Source of the DNA: Streptomyces goshikiensis
GTDB taxonomy: Bacteria; Actinomycetota; Actinomycetes; Streptomycetales; Streptomycetaceae
Assembly: GCF_014650555.1 (NCBI RefSeq)
Contig: NZ_BMVE01000007.1
Span: forward strand, 248,001 to 312,000
Direction of reading: 5' to 3'
Length of the DNA: 64,000 nucleotides
Shown here: positions 52,857-63,009 of the stretch, one piece after another
Position numbering within the stretch: the first letter of the stretch is position 1
How the letters are laid out: every line of letters starts with the position of its first letter
Notes under the pieces: model-generated
The model's database searches: none
What the model was told of the DNA's origin: nothing
What the model saw: the letters and a program-made list of their open reading frames with translations, nothing else
Translations under genes and position numbers: made by a program

Positions 52857-54242
52857 TCAGTGCTCGGGGGTGCGGGCGGGGTCCTTGGCGGGGCCGCTGG
52901 GCGCCCCGGTGGCGGCGTCGGGGGTGGCGCCGCCCTGCGCGGAGCCCTTGGCCCCGGCATCGGCGTGGGCGTCGCCCTCGGCCTCGCTCTCGCGGGGCAG
53001 GGTGGCGCGGCGCAGTCCCGGTACGGCGACGGCCACGGCGACCGCCGCGACGGCGCAGACGGCGCCGTTCAGCACGGCCGCGCCGGCCGGACTGAACCAC
53101 CGCGCCACGGCCGCGACTTCGGCGTCTCCGACGACGCCGCCCGTGGTGCCCTGGGCGGTGATGACGCTGACGATGCGCCCGCGCAGCCGGTCCGGGGTGC
53201 TGTGCTGGACGAGCGCGTATTCGAGGATCTCGTACACCGTGCCGGCCGCGCCGCCGACCGCGAGCATCGCGAAGGCGACGGCCGCGTGGCCGCTGAGGCC
53301 GAATCCGACGGTGGCCAGGCCCCCGGTGAAGGCGGCGGCGATCAGCATCCGGCCGGGGCGGGCCGTGCGGCTGAGCCAGCCGCTGGTGGCCGACACCAGG
53401 ACGGCGCCGACGGCGGGAGCGGTGTAGAGCAGGCCCAGCATGACCTCGCCGCCGTGGAACTGCCGGTCGACCATCTCGGGGAAGAGCACGACGGGGACGT
53501 TGAACACGGCGACCACGCCGCCGAGCAGCACGAGCCCGCCGACCACCCGGTTGCGCAGGGCGTACCTGAAGGCCACGAGCGGTGATCCGGTGTCCTGCCC
53601 GGCGTGTTCGTCGTCCTCCTCCTCGTCCCCGCCGACGCCCGGCGGGAGCGGGCGGATGCGGGAGATGAGGAAGGTGGTCACGGCGGTGGTGACGGCGGCG
53701 AAGGCGTAGACGGGGCCCGCGCCCCAGGCGGCGAGGAGCACTCCGCCGAGGAACGGCGCGCTGACGGAGCCGATCTCGCCGGTGAGGGAGATCAGGGCGC
53801 CGGCGGCGGGGAGCTGGTCGGGGCGGACGAGGGTCGGTGCGACGGCCATCAGCGCGGTCACGCTGACCCCCGTCGCGAGGCCGTCCCAGGCCACGCACGC
53901 GTAGATGGCCCACAGGGAGGGGTCCGGCAGCATCGCGTTGACCGCGAGGCCGGCGAAGGCGAGGGCGGCCGCGCCGCGCGCCCAGACGATGAGCCGCTTG
54001 CGGTCGGTCCGGTCGGCCATCACGCCGCCCCAGAGAGAGCCGAGCAGCACCGTGACGCTCATGATCATGCTGGCGACGGCCACGTCGAACGTCGACCGGG
54101 TCATCCCGTAGACCTGGGCGGACAGGGCCACGGTGGCCATGCCCAGGCCGAAGAGGGAGACCACCCGGGCCGTGAAGATGGCCCGGAAGTCGGGGCTGGT
54201 GCGCAGCGGTTCGATGTCGATGACGAGGTCACGCAGGGACAC
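52857..54242 (-). CDS. MFS siderophore exporter (EntS-like)
   Basis: A 461-aa major facilitator with about twelve hydrophobic segments and the MFS loop motif GGVMADRTDRKRLIVW after helix 2. Similar loop features and the N-terminal RDLVIDIEPLRTSPDFRAIF resemble EntS-type catecholate exporters. A charged, acidic loop (GGDEEEDDEHAGQ) lies mid-protein, and the C-terminal ~45 residues are a hydrophilic Ala/Gly/Asp tail. The GTG start has GGAG 8 nt upstream. It lies between the aryl carrier gene and NRPS3 in the same operon, which supports a role in exporting the catecholate product. Confidence 0.9.
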   Translation of the reverse strand: MSLRDLVIDIEPLRTSPDFRAIFTARVVSLFGLGMATVALSAQVYGMTRSTFDVAVASMIMSVTVLLGSLWGGVMADRTDRKRLIVWARGAAALAFAGLAVNAMLPDPSLWAIYACVAWDGLATGVSVTALMAVAPTLVRPDQLPAAGALISLTGEIGSVSAPFLGGVLLAAWGAGPVYAFAAVTTAVTTFLISRIRPLPPGVGGDEEEDDEHAGQDTGSPLVAFRYALRNRVVGGLVLLGGVVAVFNVPVVLFPEMVDRQFHGGEVMLGLLYTAPAVGAVLVSATSGWLSRTARPGRMLIAAAFTGGLATVGFGLSGHAAVAFAMLAVGGAAGTVYEILEYALVQHSTPDRLRGRIVSVITAQGTTGGVVGDAEVAAVARWFSPAGAAVLNGAVCAVAAVAVAVAVPGLRRATLPRESEAEGDAHADAGAKGSAQGGATPDAATGAPSGPAKDPARTPEH

Positions 54243-54273
54243 AGGGGACTCCGTAGACGGCGACGGCCGCGGA

Positions 54274-54516
54274 TCAGGCGGTGGGGGACAGGAGCGCGGC
54301 CCATTCGCGCAGGGTGGGGCGCTCGGCGAGGTCCACGAAGCTGATCCGGGCGCCTTCGGCGCGCCATCTCTCCACGAGGGTCATCAGGCGTATGGAGTCC
54401 AGGCCCTGGTCGAGGAGGTCCTCGTCGGGGGAGATGTCGGCGGGCTCTGCGTAGAGCACGTCGGCCACGTCCTGGATCAGCCGGTCGAGGGTGAGGGGCT
54501 CGGTGGAATCGGACAT
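54274..54516 (-). CDS. Stand-alone aryl carrier protein for DHB
   Basis: This 80-aa protein matches the carrier domain normally fused to isochorismatase in DhbB/EntB. The phosphopantetheine site is Ser41 in DLLDQGLDSIRLM, followed by the family pattern ISFVDLAERPTLREW. The ATG at 54516 has GAAGGAAG upstream; a longer frame begins at 54570 inside the iron box. It heads the operon with the exporter, NRPS3 and NRPS2. It should be loaded with DHB by the ligase at 29743-32136 and then feed the starter C domain of NRPS3. No phosphopantetheinyl transferase gene is visible in the window. Confidence 0.94.
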   Translation of the reverse strand: MSDSTEPLTLDRLIQDVADVLYAEPADISPDEDLLDQGLDSIRLMTLVERWRAEGARISFVDLAERPTLREWAALLSPTA

Positions 54517-54562
54517 GAGTGGCTTCCTTCGTCTGGGAATGCGCGCCGATGCTGGAGAGTAG

Positions 54563-54581
54563 TAAGGCAAGGCTTACCTAA
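54563..54581. promoter_or_regulatory. Iron box of the carrier protein/NRPS3/NRPS2 operon
   Basis: TAAGGCAAGGCTTACCTAA, a clear inverted repeat. It is 47 nt upstream of the carrier protein start and would control the longest operon in the window. Confidence 0.88.
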
Positions 54582-54684
54582 CTAAAAATGAGCTGGCCGA
54601 GTCAAGCCGGAGGTCCAGGTCATCCGCCCTTTTCGGTGCGTCAACTCGCCTTGAGGATGTGTCTGGTGGGGCGGGTGTGGCGAA

Positions 54685-54720
54685 TTGCAGGGCCAGTAAG
54701 GGAAGGCTAACCTAGCTATG
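54685..54720 (+). promoter_or_regulatory. Promoter of the GNAT gene, apparently leaderless
   Basis: TTGCAG (54685-54690) and TAACCT (54708-54713) are separated by 17 bp, placing the predicted transcript start at or near the GTG start codon at 54720. The iron box overlaps the spacer and the -10. Confidence 0.55.
54697..54715. promoter_or_regulatory. Iron box upstream of the GNAT gene
   Basis: TAAGGGAAGGCTAACCTAG, whose right half is near-perfect. It ends 5 nt before the GTG start and overlaps the -10 region. Confidence 0.85.
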
Positions 54721-55286
54721 TGTCCACAGTTGCCGCAGCCGCCCTGGGGGATCACTCCCCTCACCCCCCTTCGCCTCCGGGTATCCCCGTACGCCCGGAG
54801 CCCCCGGACCGCCCCGCGCCTCCGGGCCGTCCCGAGTCCCCCGGCGTCCGGCCGGCCCGTCTCGGTGACGTCGCCGCCCTGTACGCGCTGTCCCGGACCT
54901 TCGTCCGGTCCGGCGCGCTCCGGGCCCGGACGCCCCGTCACTACCTGTCCCGCGTAGGGGACTTCCTCGTCGCCGAGGGCGCGGAAAGGAGCCGCCCGCG
55001 CGGCTGCCTCGCCCTGAGGGACGAGGGCCCCGCGACCGCGGTCCTCTACAACTTCTGCGTCTCACCGTGCAGTCAGGGGCAGGGCGTCGGATCGCAGCTG
55101 CTGGGCGCCGCCTTCGCGCGGTCCCGGCGGCGCTCCGTTCGGGTGATCTTCACGGCGACCACCGGATCCGCCGCCCTCTTCCTGCGCCACGGATTCGTTC
55201 CGGTCCCCGCCGCCGAGGCGCCGGCGCGGTGGGCCGCGGCCCTCGATCCGGCCCGCGGCTCACAGGTGCTGCGCCTGACCCTGTGA
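54720..55286 (+). CDS. GNAT acetyltransferase resembling actinobacterial N-acetylglutamate synthase
   Basis: A 188-aa protein. The first ~42 residues are Pro-rich; the GNAT domain begins at VRPARLGDVAALYALS. It carries the acetyl-CoA loop SQGQGVGSQLL and the terminal LFLRHGFVPV. The layout VRxARxxDVxxLxxL, then FLVAEG, CLALRDEG and VSPCSQGQGVG resembles the short GNAT-type ArgA of actinobacteria, which acetylates glutamate. With argB and argC in the same iron-controlled locus, it would start the ornithine pathway. The frame is closed by a stop at 54708 and has no other start codon before the domain, so GTG 54720 is the only choice and leaves no room for a ribosome site. A tailoring N-acetyltransferase is the alternative. 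Confidence 0.8.
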   Translation: MSTVAAAALGDHSPHPPSPPGIPVRPEPPDRPAPPGRPESPGVRPARLGDVAALYALSRTFVRSGALRARTPRHYLSRVGDFLVAEGAERSRPRGCLALRDEGPATAVLYNFCVSPCSQGQGVGSQLLGAAFARSRRRSVRVIFTATTGSAALFLRHGFVPVPAAEAPARWAAALDPARGSQVLRLTL

Positions 55287-55298
55287 CGACGGGCCACT

Positions 55299-55333
55299 GA
55301 GGCCGGTCCGGAGCCTCGCTCCGGACCGGCCTC
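55299..55333. terminator. Strong bidirectional terminator
   Basis: A perfect 15-bp stem GAGGCCGGTCCGGAG / CTCCGGACCGGCCTC with a 5-nt loop, between the convergent GNAT (+) and MbtH (-) genes. Confidence 0.85.
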
Positions 55334-55362
55334 CGCGCTGTACGGGGTCCGGTGGCGCCGTG

Positions 55363-55572
55363 TCAGCCCTGGGCGGCGATCAGGCTCGCCGGGCGCATGT
55401 CGGTCCAGTGGGCGTCGGTGTACGCGGCGCAGCCCTCGCGGGTGTCCTCGCCGTGCACCACGGTCCAGCCGGCCGGCACCTCGGCGAAGGCGGGCCAGAG
55501 CGAGTGCTGGTTCTCGGCGTTCACCAGCACGAAGTAGCGCGCGTCGTCGTCCTCGAAGGGGTTGGTGGCCAT
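55363..55572 (-). CDS. mbtH: MbtH-like protein
   Basis: A 69-aa MbtH-family chaperone that binds NRPS adenylation domains and is often needed for their folding or activity. The family pattern is complete: [30 protein letters not shown], then [16 protein letters not shown] lies 7 nt before the ATG. It is last in the operon with hydroxylase 2 and the C-E protein. As the only MbtH gene in the window, it probably serves all three synthetases. Confidence 0.96.
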   Translation of the reverse strand: MATNPFEDDDARYFVLVNAENQHSLWPAFAEVPAGWTVVHGEDTREGCAAYTDAHWTDMRPASLIAAQG

Positions 55573-55632
55573 GGCGGATCTCCTTGGTGATGGGGGTTGG
55601 GGATACGGGTGGGGATGTGGCTGGGGGAGTGG

Positions 55633-58467
55633 TCAGGGGGAAGGGTGGTCCCGTGCGGGTTCCGGCCGCCCCGGCAGCAGGGCGCGTACGGTCTGCGTCG
55701 CCTCCTCGGCCAGTCGCCGCGCCTCGGCGGGGCCGAAGAGCAGGTCCGACCAGCGCCAGCGCAGCGTGACCGAGGTCCCGCCGTCCGGCAGCGCCTCCGT
55801 GTCCGCGACCAGCTCCAGCGGCCCGGCCAGGGGCAGCGAGGCGCCCGGTACGTCCAGGGCCCGCCACTCGGGCGCCGGAGCCGGCCCCCAGCCGTCCGTC
55901 CCGGCGGCGCGCGGTACGGTCCGGCGCCGGTAGCGGATCGCGCACCCCGGCAGGTTCGAGAGCCGGGCCGCGGTCTGGGGGTTGAGGTGGCGCAGCTGGT
56001 CGAGCCCCTGCCCGTGGTCCGGGACCGCGGCCAGGTCGCGCGCGACCCGCCGGTACGTCGGCCCGGGGTCGCCGGATCCGGCCCGCCCGGCGGTGTCGAG
56101 CGGGAGCCGGACCAGGTGCGCCGAGGTGAGCCGGCCCGCGGTGCGGGGCGCCGCGCCGGGGCGGGGCAGCTCCAGGTCCACCAGCAGGCCGGTCCCGTCG
56201 TGCAGGCGGGGCCGGCCCGCCGCGAGCCGGGTCAGTGCCGTCAGCAGCAGCGCGTCGAGGGGGTGCCCGTCGCAGGGCGGCAGGGTCAGCGCGGTCACCA
56301 GGCGGTGGCCGCCCTCGGTGGCCGCCCAGGCCCGCCCGGCGCCGCCCGCCGCGAGCGCGGACCAGTGGGGGAGCTCCGAGATCCGCGCCGTGGACTGGGC
56401 CTCGGAGGTGAGCCGCGCCGCCCAGGCGGCGAGCCCCCCGGCGGGCGGCAGGCCCTCGTCGGCGCCGTGCTCACCATGAGCGAACTCCCCGTACAAGGCG
56501 GAGAGTTCGTCGCCGAGGAGCTGCCAGGTGACATCGTCCACGGACAGCTGGTGGCCGAGCAGCAGCAGCCGCCCCGGCTCCCGGGGGCCCGCGTCGAACC
56601 AGACCGCCCGCAGTACCGTGGCCGTGCCCGGGTCGAGGGCCGCGGCGGCCGCTCGGGCCGCATCGGACACCAGCCCGTCCCGTTCGGCCCCCGTGCGGCC
56701 CGCGACGCCGATCCGGCGCAGGGTGCCCGGATCCGTGACGGCCGGGGCGGAGACCGCCGGCCGGATCTCCTGGGTCCAGATGCCCTCCGTACGGCGCAGC
56801 GCGAGGCGGAGCGCCGGATGGCGGCGGGCCAGGGCCGCGAGGGCCTGGCGCAGCGGGGCCGCCCGCAGCCCCGCCGGAACCCGCAGCAGCACGGACTCGT
56901 GCAGCCGCTCCACGGCGGCGTGCGCCGCGCGCAGCCGGTGGGCGGACGGCAGCAGCGGCAGGGCCCCGGTCTCGGTGTCGTGCTCGGGCCCGCCGGGGCG
57001 GCGTCCGGGACCACCGCCCGGACGACCACCGCCCGGACGCCCGATGCCCGGACTCCCGGCGCCCGGACGGCCGCCGCCCGGATGCCCGGCGGTCCCGGCG
57101 GCGAGGCCGCGGACCAGGGCGCGGGCCGCGCGGTCCGGCTCCCGGGCGAGGGCCACCAGGGCGGCTGCGCAGCCGTCCGCGTACCGGGCCAGCGAAGCCG
57201 CGTCGTACAGCGCGGGGTTGGCGTCGAAGTCCAGGCGCAGCCGACCGTCGGGGTGGCTGGACGCCGAGACGGACAGGTCGTCCACCGGGCCGGAGGCCAG
57301 GCTGACCACGTGCCCCCGGGTCCCGGCGAAGTCCAGCTCGCTCTCGAAGGGACGCAGGTTGACCAGCGGCCCCGGAACCCGGGTGCCCGGCAGCGCCGGC
57401 CACAGGTTCCGGGCGAGTTCCTCGCCGCGCACCCGCTGGTGGCCGCGCAGGAAGGTGAGTTCGGCCGCGGCGCGTCCCAGCAGGGTACGGAAGGTGTCCC
57501 CGGCGCCGACCGGGACGCGGACCGGCAGCACGTTGAGCGCCGTCCCGGGCACCCGCAGGGTCCCCGGCGCGGTCCGGGCCGTGGCGAACAGGGCCAGGGT
57601 GGCCTCCCGCGCCCCCGTCCGGTCGGCGAGGTGCGCGGCGGTCGCGGCCACCACCGCCTCGCCCCAGGTGACGCCGGCCGCCCGCGCCGCGGCGGCCACG
57701 ACGGCGCCGTCGGCCGGGTCGAGCGGCACGGTGCGGCGCAGGGCGGTGTCGCCCGCCGGGGCGGTGCGGCCGGCGGGCCAGACCGGATCCGGCAGGTCGG
57801 CGTACCGTTCCTGCCAGGCCGCCAGATCCGCGGCGTGCGCGGCGGAGGCGGTGTAGGCCCGTTCGGCGTCGGCGAGCACGGACACCGGGGCGAACGGCGA
57901 CGGAGCCACCGGCGCCCCGCCGACCAGGGCCGTGTAGCGCTCGGCGATCCGCCGGCTGAGCAGGGCCACGCCGTAGCCGTCGACGACCAGCTGGTGGAAG
58001 TACTGCACCAGCAGGTGGTGCCGGGGTCCGGTGGTGACCAGCACGGCGCCCGCGAGATCGGGCACCGCGTCCGGCCGCACGGGGTCGATCAGCAGTTCCA
58101 GCCTTGGCGGGCAGGCGAGTTGGCCGCGTACGAGGTCGACCGCGGCGGCCACCGGGTCGGCGGCGCCGGAGGTGTCCAGCCGGGGCAGCCTGCGCACCGG
58201 AGGCCGGGCCGGTACCGGGGCCTGGCGGAACCGGCCGCCCGCACTGGTGACGCTGAAGCGGAGCCAGGGGGCCTCGTCGAGGGTGCGGCCGACGGCCTCC
58301 TCCAGCGCCCCGTCGTCGAGGGGGCCGACGAGTTCGATGTACTGGCCGACGTTGTAGCCCGCGTACGAGGGGGCCGCGGTCTGCCCGGCGAGGACATGGG
58401 CCTGGGCCGCCGTGAGGTCCACGGCGGGCGGGGCCGCGGGGGCGAGGGGGGTCCGGGTGGGGGGCAC
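55633..58467 (-). CDS. Stand-alone condensation-epimerization didomain with altered active sites
   Basis: A 944-aa protein with no A or PCP domain. The first ~460 residues are a condensation domain most like the starter C domain of NRPS3 (YNVGQYIEL against YNVGQYVEI; LVNLRPFESELDFAG against MVNVKAFDNDLDFAG). Its active site reads FHQLVVDG: the second His of HHxxxDG is Gln. A Gly/Pro/Arg-rich hinge of about 35 residues follows. The remainder resembles an epimerization domain with GHQLSVDDVTW, again with Gln for the catalytic His. Both replacements are clear at codon level (CAC CAG). The GTG start lies 6 nt after the hydroxylase 2 stop. I cannot assign a reaction. It may be a docking or gatekeeping protein or may catalyse an unusual acylation. 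Confidence 0.88.
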   Translation of the reverse strand: MPPTRTPLAPAAPPAVDLTAAQAHVLAGQTAAPSYAGYNVGQYIELVGPLDDGALEEAVGRTLDEAPWLRFSVTSAGGRFRQAPVPARPPVRRLPRLDTSGAADPVAAAVDLVRGQLACPPRLELLIDPVRPDAVPDLAGAVLVTTGPRHHLLVQYFHQLVVDGYGVALLSRRIAERYTALVGGAPVAPSPFAPVSVLADAERAYTASAAHAADLAAWQERYADLPDPVWPAGRTAPAGDTALRRTVPLDPADGAVVAAAARAAGVTWGEAVVAATAAHLADRTGAREATLALFATARTAPGTLRVPGTALNVLPVRVPVGAGDTFRTLLGRAAAELTFLRGHQRVRGEELARNLWPALPGTRVPGPLVNLRPFESELDFAGTRGHVVSLASGPVDDLSVSASSHPDGRLRLDFDANPALYDAASLARYADGCAAALVALAREPDRAARALVRGLAAGTAGHPGGGRPGAGSPGIGRPGGGRPGGGPGRRPGGPEHDTETGALPLLPSAHRLRAAHAAVERLHESVLLRVPAGLRAAPLRQALAALARRHPALRLALRRTEGIWTQEIRPAVSAPAVTDPGTLRRIGVAGRTGAERDGLVSDAARAAAAALDPGTATVLRAVWFDAGPREPGRLLLLGHQLSVDDVTWQLLGDELSALYGEFAHGEHGADEGLPPAGGLAAWAARLTSEAQSTARISELPHWSALAAGGAGRAWAATEGGHRLVTALTLPPCDGHPLDALLLTALTRLAAGRPRLHDGTGLLVDLELPRPGAAPRTAGRLTSAHLVRLPLDTAGRAGSGDPGPTYRRVARDLAAVPDHGQGLDQLRHLNPQTAARLSNLPGCAIRYRRRTVPRAAGTDGWGPAPAPEWRALDVPGASLPLAGPLELVADTEALPDGGTSVTLRWRWSDLLFGPAEARRLAEEATQTVRALLPGRPEPARDHPSP
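56998..57090. repeat. Degenerate CGCCCGGACG-type repeats encoding the Gly/Pro/Arg hinge
   Basis: Repeated short units on this stretch encode the flexible linker of the C-E protein. They probably arose by slippage; they lie at the domain junction. Confidence 0.55.
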
Positions 58468-58473
58468 GGCAGG

Positions 58474-59952
58474 TCAGCCCCGGCTCGCGGGGACGGCGGG
58501 CGCGCTGCCCGGACCGGCCGCCGCGCCCGAGCCCGCGCCGACGCCCGCGACGGCCGGTACCCGCCGCAGCTCCCGCTCCGTGCCGCGCAGCAGCAGCGCG
58601 TCGCGGATCTCGCCCGAGCGCACCGCCAGCGTGGACAGCAGGGAGGAGGTGATGCCGTGGGTGTGCTCGGTGGCCGCGCCCTGGAGGTAGATCCCGGCGC
58701 GCAGCCGGCCGGTGGTCTCCACCCGGTGGTCGCGGCCGACGCGCAGCCGCCCCTGCCCGTCGGTGCGGCACTCCCCGGCGAGCTCACCGAGCAGCTCCAG
58801 CGGGTCGGTGGGCCGGTAGCCGGTGGCCAGGACCACCGCGTCGCAGTCGAGGGCGAGGGTCTCGCCCCCGGTGAGGGAACGCACGGTGGCCCGTACGCCG
58901 TTCCCGGTCGGGGTCACCGCGGCGAACTCGCTGGCCCCCATGATGCGCAGCCGCTGCGTGCCGCTCACCTTCTCCTGGTAGGCGGTCCGGTACAGCTGCT
59001 CGATCAGGTCCCCGTCCACCACCGAGTAGTTGGTGTTGGCGTGGTAGCCGAGCAGCTGGTGCTTGACCTCCTGGGGCGCACCGTAGAACGCGTCCACCGC
59101 GGCCGGGTCGAAGATCCGGTTGGCGAAGGGGCTGTCGTCGGCCGGGCTGTACCCGTACCGCCGGAACACCGCGCACACCTCGGCGTCGGGGAAGGTGCGG
59201 TGGAGGTAGTCGGCCGTCTCGGCCGCCGACTGGCCCGCCCCGACGACCAGGAACCGGCGGTGCGGACGGTCCATCAGCCCCGGTGCGCGGTAGAGCAGGT
59301 CGCGGTTGTGCCAGATCCGCTCGCCGGTCTCGATGCCCGCGGGCAGCCTGGGCTCCAGGCCCGTGCCGATGACGACGTTGCGGGCGCGCAGGGTGGTGGC
59401 GCCGTCCGCGCCGCGGGTGGTGACGTCGAGCTCGTCGACGGTACCGGGGGAGCCGGCGAGCTCCGCGAGGTCCGTGAGGCCCGCGAGGTCCGTGAGGTCC
59501 GCGGCGTCGGGGCCGGCGGCGGTGACCGAGGCCACCTCGGCGCCGTAGCGGACCTGGTCCCGGAAGGCGGCGGCGCACCAGCGGAAGTAGTCGTGGAACT
59601 CGATCCGGGTCGGGAAGAACGTCTTGTGGTTGACGAAGTCGGCCAGCCGGCCGCGGTCCTGGAGGTAGTGCACGAAGCTGTAGGGGCTTCCGGGGTTGCG
59701 CATCGTCACCAGGTCCTTGAGGAAGGACACCTGCATGGTGGCGCCTTCGAGCAGCATGCCCCGGTGCCAGCCGAAGCCCTCCTGCCGCTCGACGAAGGTG
59801 GCGTGCACCGCCTCACCGGACGTGCGCTGGGCGTTGTGCTCCTCGATGGCGATCGCGAGCGCCAGGTTGGCAGGGCCGAAGCCGATGCCCACCAGATCTC
59901 GGGTGCCCGGGACTCGACTCCCCGGAGTGGTCTGCGCGTGTGGTGCGGACAT
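58474..59952 (-). CDS. L-ornithine N5-monooxygenase 2 (SidA/PvdA/IucD family)
   Basis: A 492-aa paralogue of hydroxylase 1. Motifs are FAD site GIGFGPAN (about residue 22), MQVSFLKDLVTMRNP, NADPH site GAGQSAAE (about 238), NTNYS (about 306) and ATGYRPTDPLELL. It differs by an acidic insertion with the repeat LTDLAGLTDLAEL near residue 155, encoded by direct DNA repeats, and by an Ala/Gly-rich C-terminal tail. AGGAAGG lies upstream of the ATG. It is first in the operon with the C-E protein and MbtH. All catalytic motifs are intact, so it should be active. Two hydroxylases may serve the two assembly lines or differ in substrate. Confidence 0.93.
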   Translation of the reverse strand: MSAPHAQTTPGSRVPGTRDLVGIGFGPANLALAIAIEEHNAQRTSGEAVHATFVERQEGFGWHRGMLLEGATMQVSFLKDLVTMRNPGSPYSFVHYLQDRGRLADFVNHKTFFPTRIEFHDYFRWCAAAFRDQVRYGAEVASVTAAGPDAADLTDLAGLTDLAELAGSPGTVDELDVTTRGADGATTLRARNVVIGTGLEPRLPAGIETGERIWHNRDLLYRAPGLMDRPHRRFLVVGAGQSAAETADYLHRTFPDAEVCAVFRRYGYSPADDSPFANRIFDPAAVDAFYGAPQEVKHQLLGYHANTNYSVVDGDLIEQLYRTAYQEKVSGTQRLRIMGASEFAAVTPTGNGVRATVRSLTGGETLALDCDAVVLATGYRPTDPLELLGELAGECRTDGQGRLRVGRDHRVETTGRLRAGIYLQGAATEHTHGITSSLLSTLAVRSGEIRDALLLRGTERELRRVPAVAGVGAGSGAAAGPGSAPAVPASRG

Positions 59953-59982
59953 GCCCGTCCTTCCTCGGTCTCACCCAGTTAG

Positions 59983-60001
59983 TTAGGTAAGGCTGGCCTA
60001 A
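59983..60001. promoter_or_regulatory. Iron box of the hydroxylase 2 operon
   Basis: TTAGGTAAGGCTGGCCTAA. On the minus strand a possible -35 (TTGATG, 60007-60002) and -10 (TAACTA, 59985-59980) are 16 bp apart, and the box fills the spacer, so a bound repressor would block RNA polymerase. Confidence 0.85.
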
Positions 60002-60111
60002 CATCAACCCATCGTGGGGGTGCTGTCAAGTTGACCGAAACCCCCCGGGTGTCGACCACGCGGATGGCCAACTCACTTTCACGGCACCTGATATGGGCGG
60101 GCATGCCGAGA

Positions 60112-60137
60112 ACCCCGGCGGCCTGGCCGGCCGGGGT
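60112..60137 (-). terminator. Probable terminator after argB
   Basis: ACCCCGGC pairs with GCCGGGGT, with GGCC/GGCC pairing inside; it lies 28 nt beyond the argB stop. Confidence 0.6.
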
Positions 60138-60164
60138 CACGCGTCTCGGGGGGTGGGGTGGGTG

Positions 60165-62768
<2,604 letters not shown>

Positions 62769-62816
62769 TGCCGCAATCCCCTCGGCACGGGCGGGTGTCC
62801 GCCTCGTCGGTAGTAC

Positions 62817-62835
62817 TTAACTTAGCCTAACCTAA
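62817..62835. promoter_or_regulatory. Iron box of the isochorismatase-argC-argB operon
   Basis: TTAACTTAGCCTAACCTAA, whose right half is perfect. It lies 48 nt upstream of the isochorismatase-like start and could also influence the divergent transporter transcript. Confidence 0.85.
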
Positions 62836-62841
62836 GTTTTT

Positions 62842-63009
62842 ATGATCTTGCCATCGTCCCGTCCCGAGGGGGAGGTCCGAGAGCCGCCCGGCGGCCGTCA
62901 GTTGGCGGCGGCCGCCGCTGCCACCCTCGCGGCCGCCGGGGTCCTCAGCGGGCGCCGGTGTGCGGTGGTGGGGTGCGGTGTGTGCCCGTGGGGCGGCTTG
63001 CGGGGATGA
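62842..63009 (+). CDS. Possible short leader ORF before the transporter
   Basis: A 55-codon frame begins 6 nt after the iron box and ends in TGA overlapping an ATG of the transporter (ATGA at 63006-63009). The product starts MILPSSRPEGEV and is Ala/Gly/Arg-rich with three Cys near the end. There is no ribosome site, so it would need leaderless translation. It may be chance in GC-rich DNA. Confidence 0.25.
   Translation: MILPSSRPEGEVREPPGGRQLAAAAAATLAAAGVLSGRRCAVVGCGVCPWGGLRG

Noticed and set aside
52792-53913. Upstream extension of the NRPS3 frame into the exporter gene
   Set aside because: It overlaps the MFS gene in another frame and has no NRPS content; ATG 52791 begins the C domain.
54718-54957. 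ATG at 54718 as the start of a short protein
   Set aside because: Its frame gives a Pro/Arg-rich 79-residue product with no domain; the GTG at 54720 opens the GNAT frame.
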